Of a stretch of DNA of 64,000 nt, positions 8,350 through 17,549 are shown one piece after another; the stretch's first letter is position 1, and the number at the start of each line of letters is the position of its first letter. This DNA is from Candidatus Limnocylindrales bacterium (lineage in GTDB: Bacteria > Moduliflexota > Moduliflexia > Moduliflexales > JAUQPW01), in NCBI GenBank assembly GCA_035559535.1, contig DATMBG010000051.1, positions 456,767 to 520,766 on the forward strand, read 5' to 3'. The notes below the pieces were generated by a model. It did no database searches and was not told where the DNA came from. It saw only the letters and a list, made by a program, of their open reading frames with translations. The translations under genes were made by a program, and so were the position numbers.

Positions 8350-11300
8350 TTAGAATATCTTTTTATTTTTCGTTATTTCATTTAATATAAGCGGAACCAG
8401 GGCACTACTCCCTACGACCAGGCTATCAGTCAGACTTATAGGGGTAATGCCGAGGAGATTCCGGATTCCTGGAATCAGGAGAGCGACGATTTGTAATGCA
8501 AAGGAGCCTCCTAAAGCCATCGTAAGATAAGTGTTAGACGGAAGTTTCCCTTTATCCCATAAACCGTATTTCTCAGAGCGGCAACTCATAGCATGAAGAA
8601 GCTGACTTGAGGTTAATCCCATAAAGGCCAGAGTACTTGCCTGGGGCCCCCGACCATATTTTAGAATCCCGTAACCATAAGCTCCCAAGGCACCACCGGC
8701 TATTGTTCCCGCTTCGAAGATTATTCTTTTAAAATCGGATGTTTTAAGGATAGGTTCCTCGGGGTCTCGGGGAGGTCGGCTAAGGATATCAGGTTCTGGA
8801 GATTCCAGAGCAAGAGCAAGACCTGGAAAGATATCCGAAATTAAGTTAATCCACAGGAGTTGCATGGCGTTCAAAGGATGACCCAGACCTGCCGTAAGGG
8901 CCACAAACATCACCATGATTTCACTCAGGTTAGTAGCCAAGAGGAAATGAACCGATTTCCGTATGTTATTATAAATAGTCCGTCCCTGGCTTAGGGCAAC
9001 AATCATAGTTTCGAGGTTATCGTCTTCAAGTATAATATCGGCTACTTCTCGAGCCACATCGGTCCCTGTCTTTCCCATGGCAATTCCGATATTTGCTGCC
9101 TTTAAAGCCGGTCCATCATTAATTCCATCGCCTGTCATGGCAACGACTTTTCCGGCCCTCTGGAGAGCTTGAACAATCCGCAGCTTATGGGCAGGGCTGA
9201 CCCTTGCGAAAACGTGTACCCGTTCGGCTAATCCCTTTAAAATCTCCGGGTCCATTTCGGTAAGATGGGTTGAATCCAGAATTTCCAGTTGCTTATCCTG
9301 ACTTAGATGGAGTTCCTTTCCTATGGCGTAAGCCGTCGGGCTTTGATCTCCTGTTATCATGACCGTATTGATTCCGGCTTGGTGAAGAACTCCAAGAACT
9401 TCCTTGACCCCTTTTCTTATGGGATCTATCATCCCGATAAGACCGAGCCATATCAACCCTTTCTGGACGTTAAGATTTTCCTCTCCCTCATCGAAGTAAG
9501 TATGGGCAACCCCCAGAACCCGAAGGGCCTCTCCGGCCATGAATTCATTCTCCATTTCTATGCGTAGTCGATCCTCTTCCGTAAGTGGGATCTTTATTCC
9601 ATCTTTGATCTGCCAATCACAAAGGGATAAAACCTCTGTAGGACTCCCTTTTAAGGCCAGAAGCAGAGAAGACTTACCGGATTCCCCTATATCATGAGTC
9701 CTATGAAGGGTGCTCATAAAGTTACGATTTTCGGAACGGTGACTGATCTTCACTATGGGATGTACTTTCCGAAGTTCTATCACATCAACCCCCGCACTGA
9801 TCCCCATGTGAATCAGCGCATTTTCAGTAGGAGAACCTTTAAGAATATACTCATTGTCTGTTCTAATGATTTCAGTTTCATTACAGAGAACTGAGATATG
9901 AATCAACCTCAATAATTCTTCACAGGTGAAAGGGTTAATCGACTCCTTTCCCGTCATGAATTTGCCCTCGGATACTCTCAAGGATTTCATTCCCGTATGG
10001 ATAGCAACCACAGCCATTTTATTCAAAGTAATGGTTCCTGTCTTATCCAAACAAAGGGTTTGAACAGAACCCAGAGTCTCTACAGCATCGAGATGGCGGA
10101 TAAGAACTTTCTGTTTCCGCATATTCCGAATACCCAGGGCCAGGGTGGTGGTTGCAACGGTTGGAAGTCCTTCAGGAACAGCAGCTACGGCCAGAGAGAT
10201 AGAGGTGGTCAGCATTTGAGTGAAACCATATCCCCGCAGGAGTCCAATTACGAAAACCAAACCACAAATCGTACCACCTATCAGAACCAGCTGACGTCCC
10301 ATTCTGTTTAACTGCCTTTCCATGGGAGTTTCAGGGGTTTCCGCCTCTCCAACAAGGGTTTGAATCTGGCCCATCTCCGTAAACTTACCAGTAGCCACAA
10401 CAACGGCAAGTCCCTGTCCCCCGGTAACCAAAGTTCCCATATAAACCATATTTACTCTATCGGCCAAAGGGACAGCTTTTGAAGAGAGAATAGGTTGAGA
10501 GGTTTTAAGAACCGGCACACTTTCCCCGGTTAGAGCAGATTCATCTATACTAAGATGATGGCTCTCAATGAGTCGACCATCAGCAACCACGTAGCTTCCG
10601 GGTCTAAGGACCAGCACATCTCCTGGAACGACTTCCTCTGCCCTTATTTCCTGGAGGTAACCCTGCCGGATTACCAAAGCGGAAGGTCTGATTAAGCTCT
10701 TGAGAGCATGAATGGTTTTCTCCGATTGGGTTTCTGTTATATAACCAATCGTTGCGTTGATGGCAACAACCCCCATAATAACCACTGCATCTGCAAGTCC
10801 ACCGGTAAAAAGGGAAATACCCGCCGCTACAGTTAAAAGAGCTACAGGAAGAGAGTTTAGTTGATCAAAAAAGATACTAAGCCCGGAGCGAGGAGCCGAT
10901 TCAGGTAAGACATTGGGCCCATATGTCTTCAAACGTTCCCTGGCAACCTCACCGGATAAACCGGATTCCCCTGAGCTATTAAAGGCAGTTATAACCTCCT
11001 CGGTATCCACCAGATACCAGGGTTTGAGAACCTGCTCTTCCTCTTGAGTAATCAGCTTTCTTAAGGTTCTTCTGATAGCAGGCAGGGAAGAAGCATCCAA
11101 ATCCGCCGGTTTTTCTTCTTTTCTATAAGATAGGGGGAAAGCTGAGGTTATTAATCTCTCAGAAGGGGGATTTAAAGGCTTTGGTAAGTTCTCTTTGGAA
11201 AAAGAAAAGGATAAATTTTCTTGCCGGGTTGATCCTCCTGGAAGAAAAGAAGGACCGAGGTTTTCGGATCGCCCAGTTTCCTGGTTTTCATATTTAAGCG

Positions 11301-11526
11301 CAATATCCTCAATAAGGGCCGCTATTTCTGATACCGTGTTATCTGAGTTAAAAACAACCAGAACATTTCCGGTCAATACGTTGGCAGAGACCTGATAGAT
11401 TCCTTCCTTATTTAGGAGCCTGAACTCAAGTTCTTTTTTAAAGGAGTTTGAACGATAAAGCAAAGATACTTTGTATCGGGCTCTTCCCTTTACTGCGGTG
11501 TGGATCGCCTGGATTAACACCTTCAC
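8350..11526 (-). CDS. P-type cation-transporting ATPase with N-terminal HMA_2 domain
   Basis: A 1058-residue inner-membrane ATPase. Residues 1-80 are an HMA_2-like domain (GRARYKV...VLTGNVLVVF) without CXXC, followed by a linker to about 150. The ATPase core then has TGES (333-336), PEGLP in M4 (451-455), the phosphorylated aspartate in DKTGT (D494), and TGDGINDGPALKAANIGIAM in the hinge. PEGLP and the NLISDIFPGLALALE segment are of the P2 (Ca/Mn/Na-type) class, not the CPC-type heavy-metal pumps. It comes after the 22-residue-repeat gene (68-base gap) and before metK. Mycobacterial CtpF/CtpE-like pumps are comparable in core; the ion cannot be read from sequence. An HMA_2 domain fused to a P2 core, with separate HMA_2 proteins beside it, is the distinctive feature. 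Confidence 0.88.
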   Translation of the reverse strand: MKVLIQAIHTAVKGRARYKVSLLYRSNSFKKELEFRLLNKEGIYQVSANVLTGNVLVVFNSDNTVSEIAALIEDIALKYENQETGRSENLGPSFLPGGSTRQENLSFSFSKENLPKPLNPPSERLITSAFPLSYRKEEKPADLDASSLPAIRRTLRKLITQEEEQVLKPWYLVDTEEVITAFNSSGESGLSGEVARERLKTYGPNVLPESAPRSGLSIFFDQLNSLPVALLTVAAGISLFTGGLADAVVIMGVVAINATIGYITETQSEKTIHALKSLIRPSALVIRQGYLQEIRAEEVVPGDVLVLRPGSYVVADGRLIESHHLSIDESALTGESVPVLKTSQPILSSKAVPLADRVNMVYMGTLVTGGQGLAVVVATGKFTEMGQIQTLVGEAETPETPMERQLNRMGRQLVLIGGTICGLVFVIGLLRGYGFTQMLTTSISLAVAAVPEGLPTVATTTLALGIRNMRKQKVLIRHLDAVETLGSVQTLCLDKTGTITLNKMAVVAIHTGMKSLRVSEGKFMTGKESINPFTCEELLRLIHISVLCNETEIIRTDNEYILKGSPTENALIHMGISAGVDVIELRKVHPIVKISHRSENRNFMSTLHRTHDIGESGKSSLLLALKGSPTEVLSLCDWQIKDGIKIPLTEEDRLRIEMENEFMAGEALRVLGVAHTYFDEGEENLNVQKGLIWLGLIGMIDPIRKGVKEVLGVLHQAGINTVMITGDQSPTAYAIGKELHLSQDKQLEILDSTHLTEMDPEILKGLAERVHVFARVSPAHKLRIVQALQRAGKVVAMTGDGINDGPALKAANIGIAMGKTGTDVAREVADIILEDDNLETMIVALSQGRTIYNNIRKSVHFLLATNLSEIMVMFVALTAGLGHPLNAMQLLWINLISDIFPGLALALESPEPDILSRPPRDPEEPILKTSDFKRIIFEAGTIAGGALGAYGYGILKYGRGPQASTLAFMGLTSSQLLHAMSCRSEKYGLWDKGKLPSNTYLTMALGGSFALQIVALLIPGIRNLLGITPISLTDSLVVGSSALVPLILNEITKNKKIF

Positions 11527-11594
11527 ACTTGAGACTTCCGATTTCAGACCATGGATTTTAAGCTGAAACCTGAAATCTGTAATAAGAGATCGAT

Positions 11595-12305
11595 TTATTC
11601 CTGTTTTCTTCCCTTTGTCCTTGTCGTAATCTCCGGCTTTTCAGGAGCTTCTTGAGGAGTTTCCTTAGAAAGTTTCTTCTCTTCTAAACTTGAAGAAGTT
11701 GGAGAAGGTTTAGGTAGTGCAGCTCCTACAACTTCCTTCGCCCCCTCCGCAACTCCAACGAGCATATCCTTAACAGCTTTGACTGCCGTGTTTCCAATGG
11801 TACTGGCTGCTTCAATGGCACCGAGAACAACTTCTCTCGCAACAGCTTCTACATTCCCACCCATTTCTCGAGTTGCTTCGATAATCCCATCTACCGAGCG
11901 CCTTGTTACAAGACCGATATCTGCTCCAATTTCAGCAGCACCTTTGAACGTCCCTTTAACGGTTTGAACTGCGACGGTAACCACATCCCCTCCCACATCG
12001 CTAACTCCCATGATAACCCCCTTGGCGACATTTTTGGCGCTCAAGATTAATCCTGTTCCTACCTCTTCGGTAGCCTGAATGGCTCCATTTATAATCTCCT
12101 TGGTGATATGGATACTTTCTGTAGCTGTTGATCCTGTAGTTCGCAGGGTGTGCGAAACAGTATTCCTGACCAGCGTAGTAATCTCGGCCTCGATTTCGTT
12201 GATCCCTCTCAAACTCCCTATAATCCCTTCCTTAACCGTTTTCCCAGCTTTCCCTAATTCCCCTCCCAGAGTGGCATTTGATGTGTTGTCCTTATGATCA
12301 TTCAT
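11595..12305 (-). CDS. Amphipathic protein built of eight 22-residue repeats
   Basis: A 236-residue protein, not a family I can name. Residues 21-197 consist of eight consecutive 22-residue units. The best-kept pattern is AxxxVxGxIxAxxEIGxD, for example GIIEATREMGGN, GTFKGAAEIGAD and GAIEAASTIGNT. A 22-residue period with hydrophobic positions at regular 3-4 spacing is what exchangeable apolipoproteins and 11-mer-repeat lipid-binding proteins show. A long amphipathic helix lying on a membrane is therefore likely. The tail (198-236) is charged and low-complexity. There is no signal peptide. It has a strong AAAGGAGG site and sits between HMA_2 (44 bases upstream) and the P-type ATPase. It could scaffold or coat the membrane around the pump; this is inference. 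Confidence 0.75.
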   Translation of the reverse strand: MNDHKDNTSNATLGGELGKAGKTVKEGIIGSLRGINEIEAEITTLVRNTVSHTLRTTGSTATESIHITKEIINGAIQATEEVGTGLILSAKNVAKGVIMGVSDVGGDVVTVAVQTVKGTFKGAAEIGADIGLVTRRSVDGIIEATREMGGNVEAVAREVVLGAIEAASTIGNTAVKAVKDMLVGVAEGAKEVVGAALPKPSPTSSSLEEKKLSKETPQEAPEKPEITTRTKGRKQE

Positions 12306-12349
12306 ATAAACCTCCTTTAAAATCCCCCAAAAGCTTTTCTATTGGCTTT

Positions 12350-12853
12350 TCACGGGTCCTTTCTGTTCTTATCTGACTTAAACTTAAAAAACTCATAAAC
12401 ACTGAATCCGTACCAAAAAGCCGTATACCAGGGAATAGGTGCGAGATTTCCCCTGAGAATTTGAAAAAGACCTGCGCTCACCAGACCTAAAAACACCAGG
12501 CCTGGAAAATCCAGAGTACCCCGGGTAAACTCCTTCATTCGATTCTCTAACTCTTGAAGTTGTCTGGATATCGTCCAGGATAAGTTCTCTGACTGAGGGT
12601 TCAGATCTCCAAGTTGAAAAAGATTATTTTTTTGAGCATATGCTGCAAGGGCTTTCCAGTCCCGAGTGTCCCCCGTATGAACAAAAAGTATGCTTCCCGT
12701 TAAGGGGTTTACTTCTAGCTTTTTAATTCCCGGATAGGTAGAAAACAGAGTCTTCAGAGATGAAAAATAAACTTCATCTCCTCTTTTCGAGGGAATTTTT
12801 ATACGTAGCCTTTCGGTTGTAGAATGAACGATATAAGCATCGGGAAGCATCAA
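12350..12853 (-). CDS. HMA_2-type domain membrane protein
   Basis: A 167-residue protein. Residues 5-80 repeat the HMA_2 pattern (TTERLRIKIP...IKKLEVNPLTGSILFVHTG) again without CXXC. After a helical linker there is a hydrophobic stretch at about 115-133 (LVFLGLVSAGLFQIL) and a second, aromatic-rich one at about 140-155, then a basic tail. It overlaps the DUF5132 gene upstream by four bases (ATGA), which implies translational coupling. It is followed after 44 bases by the 22-mer-repeat gene. It is probably an inner-membrane partner of the ATPase that carries the same domain. Confidence 0.72.
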   Translation of the reverse strand: MMLPDAYIVHSTTERLRIKIPSKRGDEVYFSSLKTLFSTYPGIKKLEVNPLTGSILFVHTGDTRDWKALAAYAQKNNLFQLGDLNPQSENLSWTISRQLQELENRMKEFTRGTLDFPGLVFLGLVSAGLFQILRGNLAPIPWYTAFWYGFSVYEFFKFKSDKNRKDP

Positions 12854-13149
12854 TGGATGGGTTCTCCTTTAGCGTTAACAATAGGGGACGTTTTTTGGGA
12901 TGTTTCTGAGAGTTCCGCCTTTGCCTCCGCGATTATATCTTCAACCATCTCTCCAGCTTCAGCAACTAGTTCTCTACCCTTTTCATAGATAAGGATCCCA
13001 CTTTTTATAGCGGCTTTGGCTAAAGGTTTAACTACATTGGCTGCAATGGGAATTACAACCGGCGAGAGGATCGTTGCTCCTACGCCTATTGCAAGTCCGG
13101 TTGCAATACTACCTCCTAAACCATCCCTAAGATCATCTAAAAGAGCCAT
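12850..13149 (-). CDS. DUF5132 protein
   Basis: A 99-residue protein recognisable as DUF5132. It has a glycine-rich hydrophobic segment (about 13-40, GLAIGVGATILSPVVIPIAA), then KPLAKAAIKSGILIYEKGRE and an acidic amphipathic helix (AEAGEMVEDIIAEAKAEL). The likely topology is one membrane segment with a cytoplasmic helix. It is the first gene of a four- or five-gene minus-strand operon with a strong AAGGAGG site. DUF5132 proteins have no established function that I know of. Their linkage with HMA_2 domains and P-type ATPases is what this locus shows. Confidence 0.75.
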   Translation of the reverse strand: MALLDDLRDGLGGSIATGLAIGVGATILSPVVIPIAANVVKPLAKAAIKSGILIYEKGRELVAEAGEMVEDIIAEAKAELSETSQKTSPIVNAKGEPIH

Positions 13150-13750
13150 AATAAACCTCCTTTTTTTATCTTTGTTTGTGTACCAGTTATTATAAAAATC
13201 TCAAAAGATTAACCCCACAGGGAGTTAACATCATAAAAATAGTTCCTTGCCCTACAGGTGGTTAGCAATTTTTATAATTTTTTCATTACTTACCTACTCA
13301 TAGAAATGACCTCCTTTACCCGTCCTTTATCCCAATTCTGATTAAGTAGGTCGCACCCTAGGCACTCCCCCTGAAAAGGTTACATCCTGAGGAGGGACGG
13401 CTGTACAGGGCCCTTAGGCAGGTAATCCTTCCCTCCCCGCATGGAGAGAGAGTTAAAGTAGGACCCTATCCACTTTACATCCCATTTCCTTACTGACCTG
13501 GTATCAGTTTTATTTCCTTTAATAAAATCTTAACAGAAACGTCACGGAACTATAACACGGCAGGAGTGAAGTTATAAAAGATTCGGATTTAATACAATTT
13601 TAATACCGTCATCATACAAACATAATAATCAGGCGGCTTATTAAGAGTGACTTCTTTAGGATAAAGAATCGGATTAACCCAATTCTCATCAGATGGTCCT
13701 TTACAGACCATGGTATTGTTTACCCACTAAAGATAAAGGAGGTTAAATTT
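13150..13750. other. Divergent intergenic region between the DUF5132 operon and pstS
   Basis: Six hundred bases separating a leftward and a rightward operon. It contains the Pho-box-like promoter at 13529-13578, facing pstS. A segment at 13419-13460 (GCATGGAGAGAGAG...AGTAGGA) loosely resembles one at 25853-25895. No gene seen, and no clear promoter for the leftward operon was recognised. Confidence 0.5.
13529..13578 (+). promoter_or_regulatory. Pho-box-like promoter of pstSCAB
   Basis: Three 11-base units in a row, CTTAACAGAAA (13529-13539), CGTCACGGAAC (13540-13550) and TATAACACGGC (13551-13561), share the pattern T-A/C-A-C-A/G-G/C. A TATAAA lies at 13573-13578, 11 bases after the last unit. 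The position ahead of a phosphate-transport operon supports PhoB binding. The leader to pstS is about 160 bases. Confidence 0.5.
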
Positions 13751-14761
13751 ATGAGAAACCAAAACTTTTGGATCCGTTATCTATTCATTCCAGTTGGGAT
13801 ACTTTTACTGGTCGGATATACCCTTGCCCAGGAGACCTCTGTTAAAGTAGATCCCGCCATTCCCGATTATAAGCCGACCAAAGGTATTTCAGGAAATCTT
13901 AAGAGTGTCGGTTCGGATACCATGAATAACTTGATGACCCTATGGGCAGAAGGCTTTAATAAGTTTTATCCTGGGGTTAAAATTGAAATTGAAGGAAAAG
14001 GTTCCAGTACGGCTCCACCTGCATTGACTGCCGGAACCGCCCATTTTGGTCCTATGTCTCGAGAGATGAAGGCTCAAGAGATCGATGAGTTTGAGAAAAA
14101 GTATGGTTACAAACCCACAGAAGTGAAAACCTCTCTGGATGTTCTGGCGGTTTATGTTCACAAAGATAATCCTATCCAATGCCTGAGTCTTCCGCAGATC
14201 GATGCGATCTTTTCCAAAACCCGACGGGGAGGTTATGAAAAGGATATACGAACCTGGGGAGATCTGGGTTTAACAGGGGAATGGGCTGATAAACCTATCA
14301 GTCTGTATGGGCGTAATAGCGCTTCCGGTACTTATGGATACTTCAAGGAGCATGCCTTATTTAAGGGTGATTACAAGGATGAAGTCAAAGAACAACCCGG
14401 AAGCTCATCAGTTGTGCAGGGCGTTGCTTCAGATAAATTCGGAATCGGCTACAGTGGAATTGGTTACAAGACGGCAGATGTACGGGCTGTACCCCTTGCA
14501 GCCAAGGAAGGGGCTACCTGCTATGAGGCTAATATGGAAAATGCTTACAGCGGCGAATATCCCATTGCCCGATTCTTATATATCTATGTCAATAAAGCCC
14601 CGGGTAAGAGCCTCGATCCACTGCGACGAGAATTTCTGAGTTTCGTTTTAAGCAAACAAGGTCAGGAAGTTGTCGTGAAGGATGGATTTATTCCTTTACC
14701 CGCCAGTTTGATTCAGGAAGAAAGAAGCAAACTAGGCCTCATGGAGAATAATAAAGGTTAA
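13751..14761 (+). CDS. pstS: Phosphate-binding periplasmic protein
   Basis: A 336-residue exported phosphate-binding protein of the Pst high-affinity importer. The hydrophobic signal (about 10-26) ends near [20 protein letters not shown], the [11 protein letters not shown] loop, FGPMSREM and [17 protein letters not shown] are the PstS phosphate-site blocks. The Shine-Dalgarno AAGGAGG lies about eight bases before the ATG. It is the first gene of pstSCAB-phoU and follows a Pho-box-like promoter, as expected for a phosphate-starvation gene. A 10-base inverted repeat (CGTTGTCCGC/GCGGACAACG, 14785-14831) separates it from pstC. It could trim or weaken read-through so that PstS is made in excess. 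Confidence 0.93.
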   Translation: MRNQNFWIRYLFIPVGILLLVGYTLAQETSVKVDPAIPDYKPTKGISGNLKSVGSDTMNNLMTLWAEGFNKFYPGVKIEIEGKGSSTAPPALTAGTAHFGPMSREMKAQEIDEFEKKYGYKPTEVKTSLDVLAVYVHKDNPIQCLSLPQIDAIFSKTRRGGYEKDIRTWGDLGLTGEWADKPISLYGRNSASGTYGYFKEHALFKGDYKDEVKEQPGSSSVVQGVASDKFGIGYSGIGYKTADVRAVPLAAKEGATCYEANMENAYSGEYPIARFLYIYVNKAPGKSLDPLRREFLSFVLSKQGQEVVVKDGFIPLPASLIQEERSKLGLMENNKG

Positions 14762-14866
14762 GACCGTAACCTGAATCTATTGTTCGTTGTCCGCCGGGTC
14801 CCGTTGTCAGGGATAACGGTAGCGGACAACGGGCAATGGGTGAAGGAATAGAATAAATAAAGGAAC

Positions 14867-17536
14867 ATGGAGGACGGACAACGAACTACAGATCATAGGC
14901 TGCCGGTCAGATCGAAACGCCCAAGAAAAACCAAAAGAAGCGTTATCTTCATTGATAAGTTTTCTACAACTATTATCAGTCTTGGGGGTATTCTGGTAAT
15001 CATAGCCGTACTGGGAATCTTGATATTTCTAATAACGGTCGTAGTTCCTCTCTTCCGGGGTGCCAGGGTAATTTCTTTTACCTCTTATAACCTTCCTCTC
15101 ACAGATCGGGAGTTACTCTTTGCGGAGATGGACGATTATTTATCGTTAGGGATGGCTTTATCCAGAGATGGCTTTCTGACTACCTTCCAGGCTTCGACAG
15201 GAAAGAAGATGTTTGAAGAGAGAATAGTCCCTTCCGACGCCGAGATAACTGCCTTCTCCAGGACCTTACGCAGAGGTTATGTGGCTCTAGGGTTGTCCAA
15301 TGGAGAGGTTTCTCTGGGAAACCTCTCGTTTAAGATTTCCTTTCCTACGGAAGAAGAGGTTCCGGAAGAATTTAAGAATTTGAGTCCTGGAGCCTCAGTG
15401 GTATTTGGAAAAGGGATCTTAGAGAGAGCCCCGGAAGGTCAATTCCGAAAGATTGAAGAACAGATAGAATTTGCTCCACCTGTAAAAGTAGGAACAAGTC
15501 AAGCTTCGGTAGTTTTGATAGATTACAGGCCCCTGGAAGGCCAGATAGAGGAATTAGTTACCCTCCAGGCAGATGGTCGGTTGTTCTTGAGCAGGGTGAC
15601 CAGGAAGAAGAATCTCCTGACCGGTAAAGTAACCACCAGTTTAGACAGGAGGGAAATACCCTACTCAGAGTCTGAGAACCAAAAGTCGAAAACCGGGGAG
15701 TTAGAACCAGGCCTGCCCATAAAACTTTTGGTAAGTGGGCAGGGAGATCAGCTTTACCTGGCCTGGAAGGATGGAACACTCCATCGATACGACCTTCGGA
15801 ATCCGGAAAAAGCCGTTGTTGTCGAGAAAACTAATCTGATTCAATGGAATACAACGAATACTCAACAACGAATCCTTACCCAATTAAAGTTCATGATCGG
15901 AGATCAATCCCTTATCTCTACAGATTCTGCGGGAAACGTTATCGCCTGGTTTCGGGTAGAAAAAGGACCCCAGGCCCGGGGAAGCGACGGCTATGAACTT
16001 GTTCCGGCCCATATACTGGAAAAGCATCATGGCCCGGTATCGGCTTTGGCCGTGTCGCCCCGGGATAAAAGCCTGGTTACGGCAACTTCCGATGGGGAAG
16101 TTTTCCTCCGGCATATGACTTCAGAACAGGTTCTTGCCCGGTTGTCCCTTCCTTCCAAAGAAGAGATCCTTACCATCCAATTAACTCCTAAATTGGATGG
16201 TATCTTTGCCGTCGATAAATCGCTAACGGCTTATCTCTGGAAAATCCATAATCCGCATCCAGAAACAACCTGGAAGTCTATCTTTGGTAAAGTCTGGTAT
16301 GAGGGATATCCGAAACCTACTTATACCTGGCAATCCTCCAGTGGAACCGACGATTTTGAGCCAAAACTCAGTCTGGTCCCCTTAATCTTCGGTACCCTGA
16401 AGGCAACGTTTTACTCTCTCCTGTTTGCGGTACCGGTGGCTCTTCTGGCTGCAATTTATACTTCTGAGTTCCTGGATAAAAAACTTAAATCTATTCTAAA
16501 ACCCGGTATAGAGACGATGGCTTCCCTACCCAGTGTAGTTTTAGGTTTTATTGCGGCCTTGGTGTTGGCTCCTTTCGTGGAGAACTGGGTCCTGTCCATC
16601 TTGTTTGCCTTTGGGATGCTACCTTTGATTCTTCTCTTCTGGGGCTATATCTGGCAGCTTTTACCCCCCCAAATTACCATCCGACTCTCAGGAGCCCTTC
16701 AATTTATCATTATCCTGGCCGTGATGATAATCGGTTTTAATTTGGCCGAGAATTTAGGCGTGAGGGTAGAAAAGCTGATTTTCCATGGAGATTTTAAAGC
16801 CTGGCTGGATGGGCGCATTGGAACGGGTACCCCTCTCTGGTTTATCCTGTTTTTCCCCTTTTCAATCCTCCTGGTTTCTCTATTTAAAAAAAGGTTCCTA
16901 AACAGGATAATCTGGGAAAGGATCTCTTATAAAAATCACCTGAGAGCAGGGTTAATAGAATTTATGGGGGCCCTCTCCGTCTTTATAGTATCCGTTTTTC
17001 TAAGTTATGGAACAGGCCTATTACTGACAACCCTGGGATGGGATGCGCGGGGCGAGTTGGTTGGAACTTATGTACAAAGAAATACTCTGATCGTCGGGTT
17101 TGCCATGGGATTTGCGGTTATTCCCATTATCTATACCATCACCGAAGATGCTCTGGCTGCGGTTCCTGAATCTCTTCGTGCAGCCTCCTTAGCCTGTGGA
17201 GCGACACGATGGCAGACGGCCATTCGAATTGTTCTTCCCACGGCGGCCAGTGGGATCTTTTCGGCTGTTATGGTCGGCCTGGGGAGAGCCGTTGGGGAAA
17301 CCATGATTGTGGTCATGGCAGCCGGAAATACACCGGTTCTGGATCTAAATATTTTCAACGGACTTCGTGCCTTATCTGCCAACATCGCCGTGGAATTACC
17401 GGAAGCAGTTAAAGACAGTACCCTGTATCGGATGCTTTTCCTGGCAGCGCTACTGCTCTTTGTAATGACTTTTATCGTTAATACCTTAGCTGAAATTATT
17501 CGACTCAGATTTAGAAAGAAGGCCTATCAACTCTAA
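14867..17536 (+). CDS. pstC: Phosphate ABC transporter permease PstC with large periplasmic WD40-like domain
   Basis: An 889-residue inner-membrane permease, much longer than the roughly 320-residue E. coli PstC. A first membrane helix lies at about 36-60. Then some 430 residues of predicted extracytoplasmic beta sequence follow, including a WD40-like unit (HHGPVSALAVSPRDKSLVTATSDG, about 385-408). The permease domain starts near residue 505 and carries the EAA loop ALAAVPESLRAASLACGATRW before GRAVGETMIV. Long PstC forms are known in several proteobacteria, so the extension is probably genuine. The first codons (MEDGQRTTDHRL) lie in sequence resembling the preceding hairpin, so the true start might be slightly downstream. 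Confidence 0.88.
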   Translation: MEDGQRTTDHRLPVRSKRPRKTKRSVIFIDKFSTTIISLGGILVIIAVLGILIFLITVVVPLFRGARVISFTSYNLPLTDRELLFAEMDDYLSLGMALSRDGFLTTFQASTGKKMFEERIVPSDAEITAFSRTLRRGYVALGLSNGEVSLGNLSFKISFPTEEEVPEEFKNLSPGASVVFGKGILERAPEGQFRKIEEQIEFAPPVKVGTSQASVVLIDYRPLEGQIEELVTLQADGRLFLSRVTRKKNLLTGKVTTSLDRREIPYSESENQKSKTGELEPGLPIKLLVSGQGDQLYLAWKDGTLHRYDLRNPEKAVVVEKTNLIQWNTTNTQQRILTQLKFMIGDQSLISTDSAGNVIAWFRVEKGPQARGSDGYELVPAHILEKHHGPVSALAVSPRDKSLVTATSDGEVFLRHMTSEQVLARLSLPSKEEILTIQLTPKLDGIFAVDKSLTAYLWKIHNPHPETTWKSIFGKVWYEGYPKPTYTWQSSSGTDDFEPKLSLVPLIFGTLKATFYSLLFAVPVALLAAIYTSEFLDKKLKSILKPGIETMASLPSVVLGFIAALVLAPFVENWVLSILFAFGMLPLILLFWGYIWQLLPPQITIRLSGALQFIIILAVMIIGFNLAENLGVRVEKLIFHGDFKAWLDGRIGTGTPLWFILFFPFSILLVSLFKKRFLNRIIWERISYKNHLRAGLIEFMGALSVFIVSVFLSYGTGLLLTTLGWDARGELVGTYVQRNTLIVGFAMGFAVIPIIYTITEDALAAVPESLRAASLACGATRWQTAIRIVLPTAASGIFSAVMVGLGRAVGETMIVVMAAGNTPVLDLNIFNGLRALSANIAVELPEAVKDSTLYRMLFLAALLLFVMTFIVNTLAEIIRLRFRKKAYQL

Positions 17537-17549
17537 CAGGAAGAAGAAA

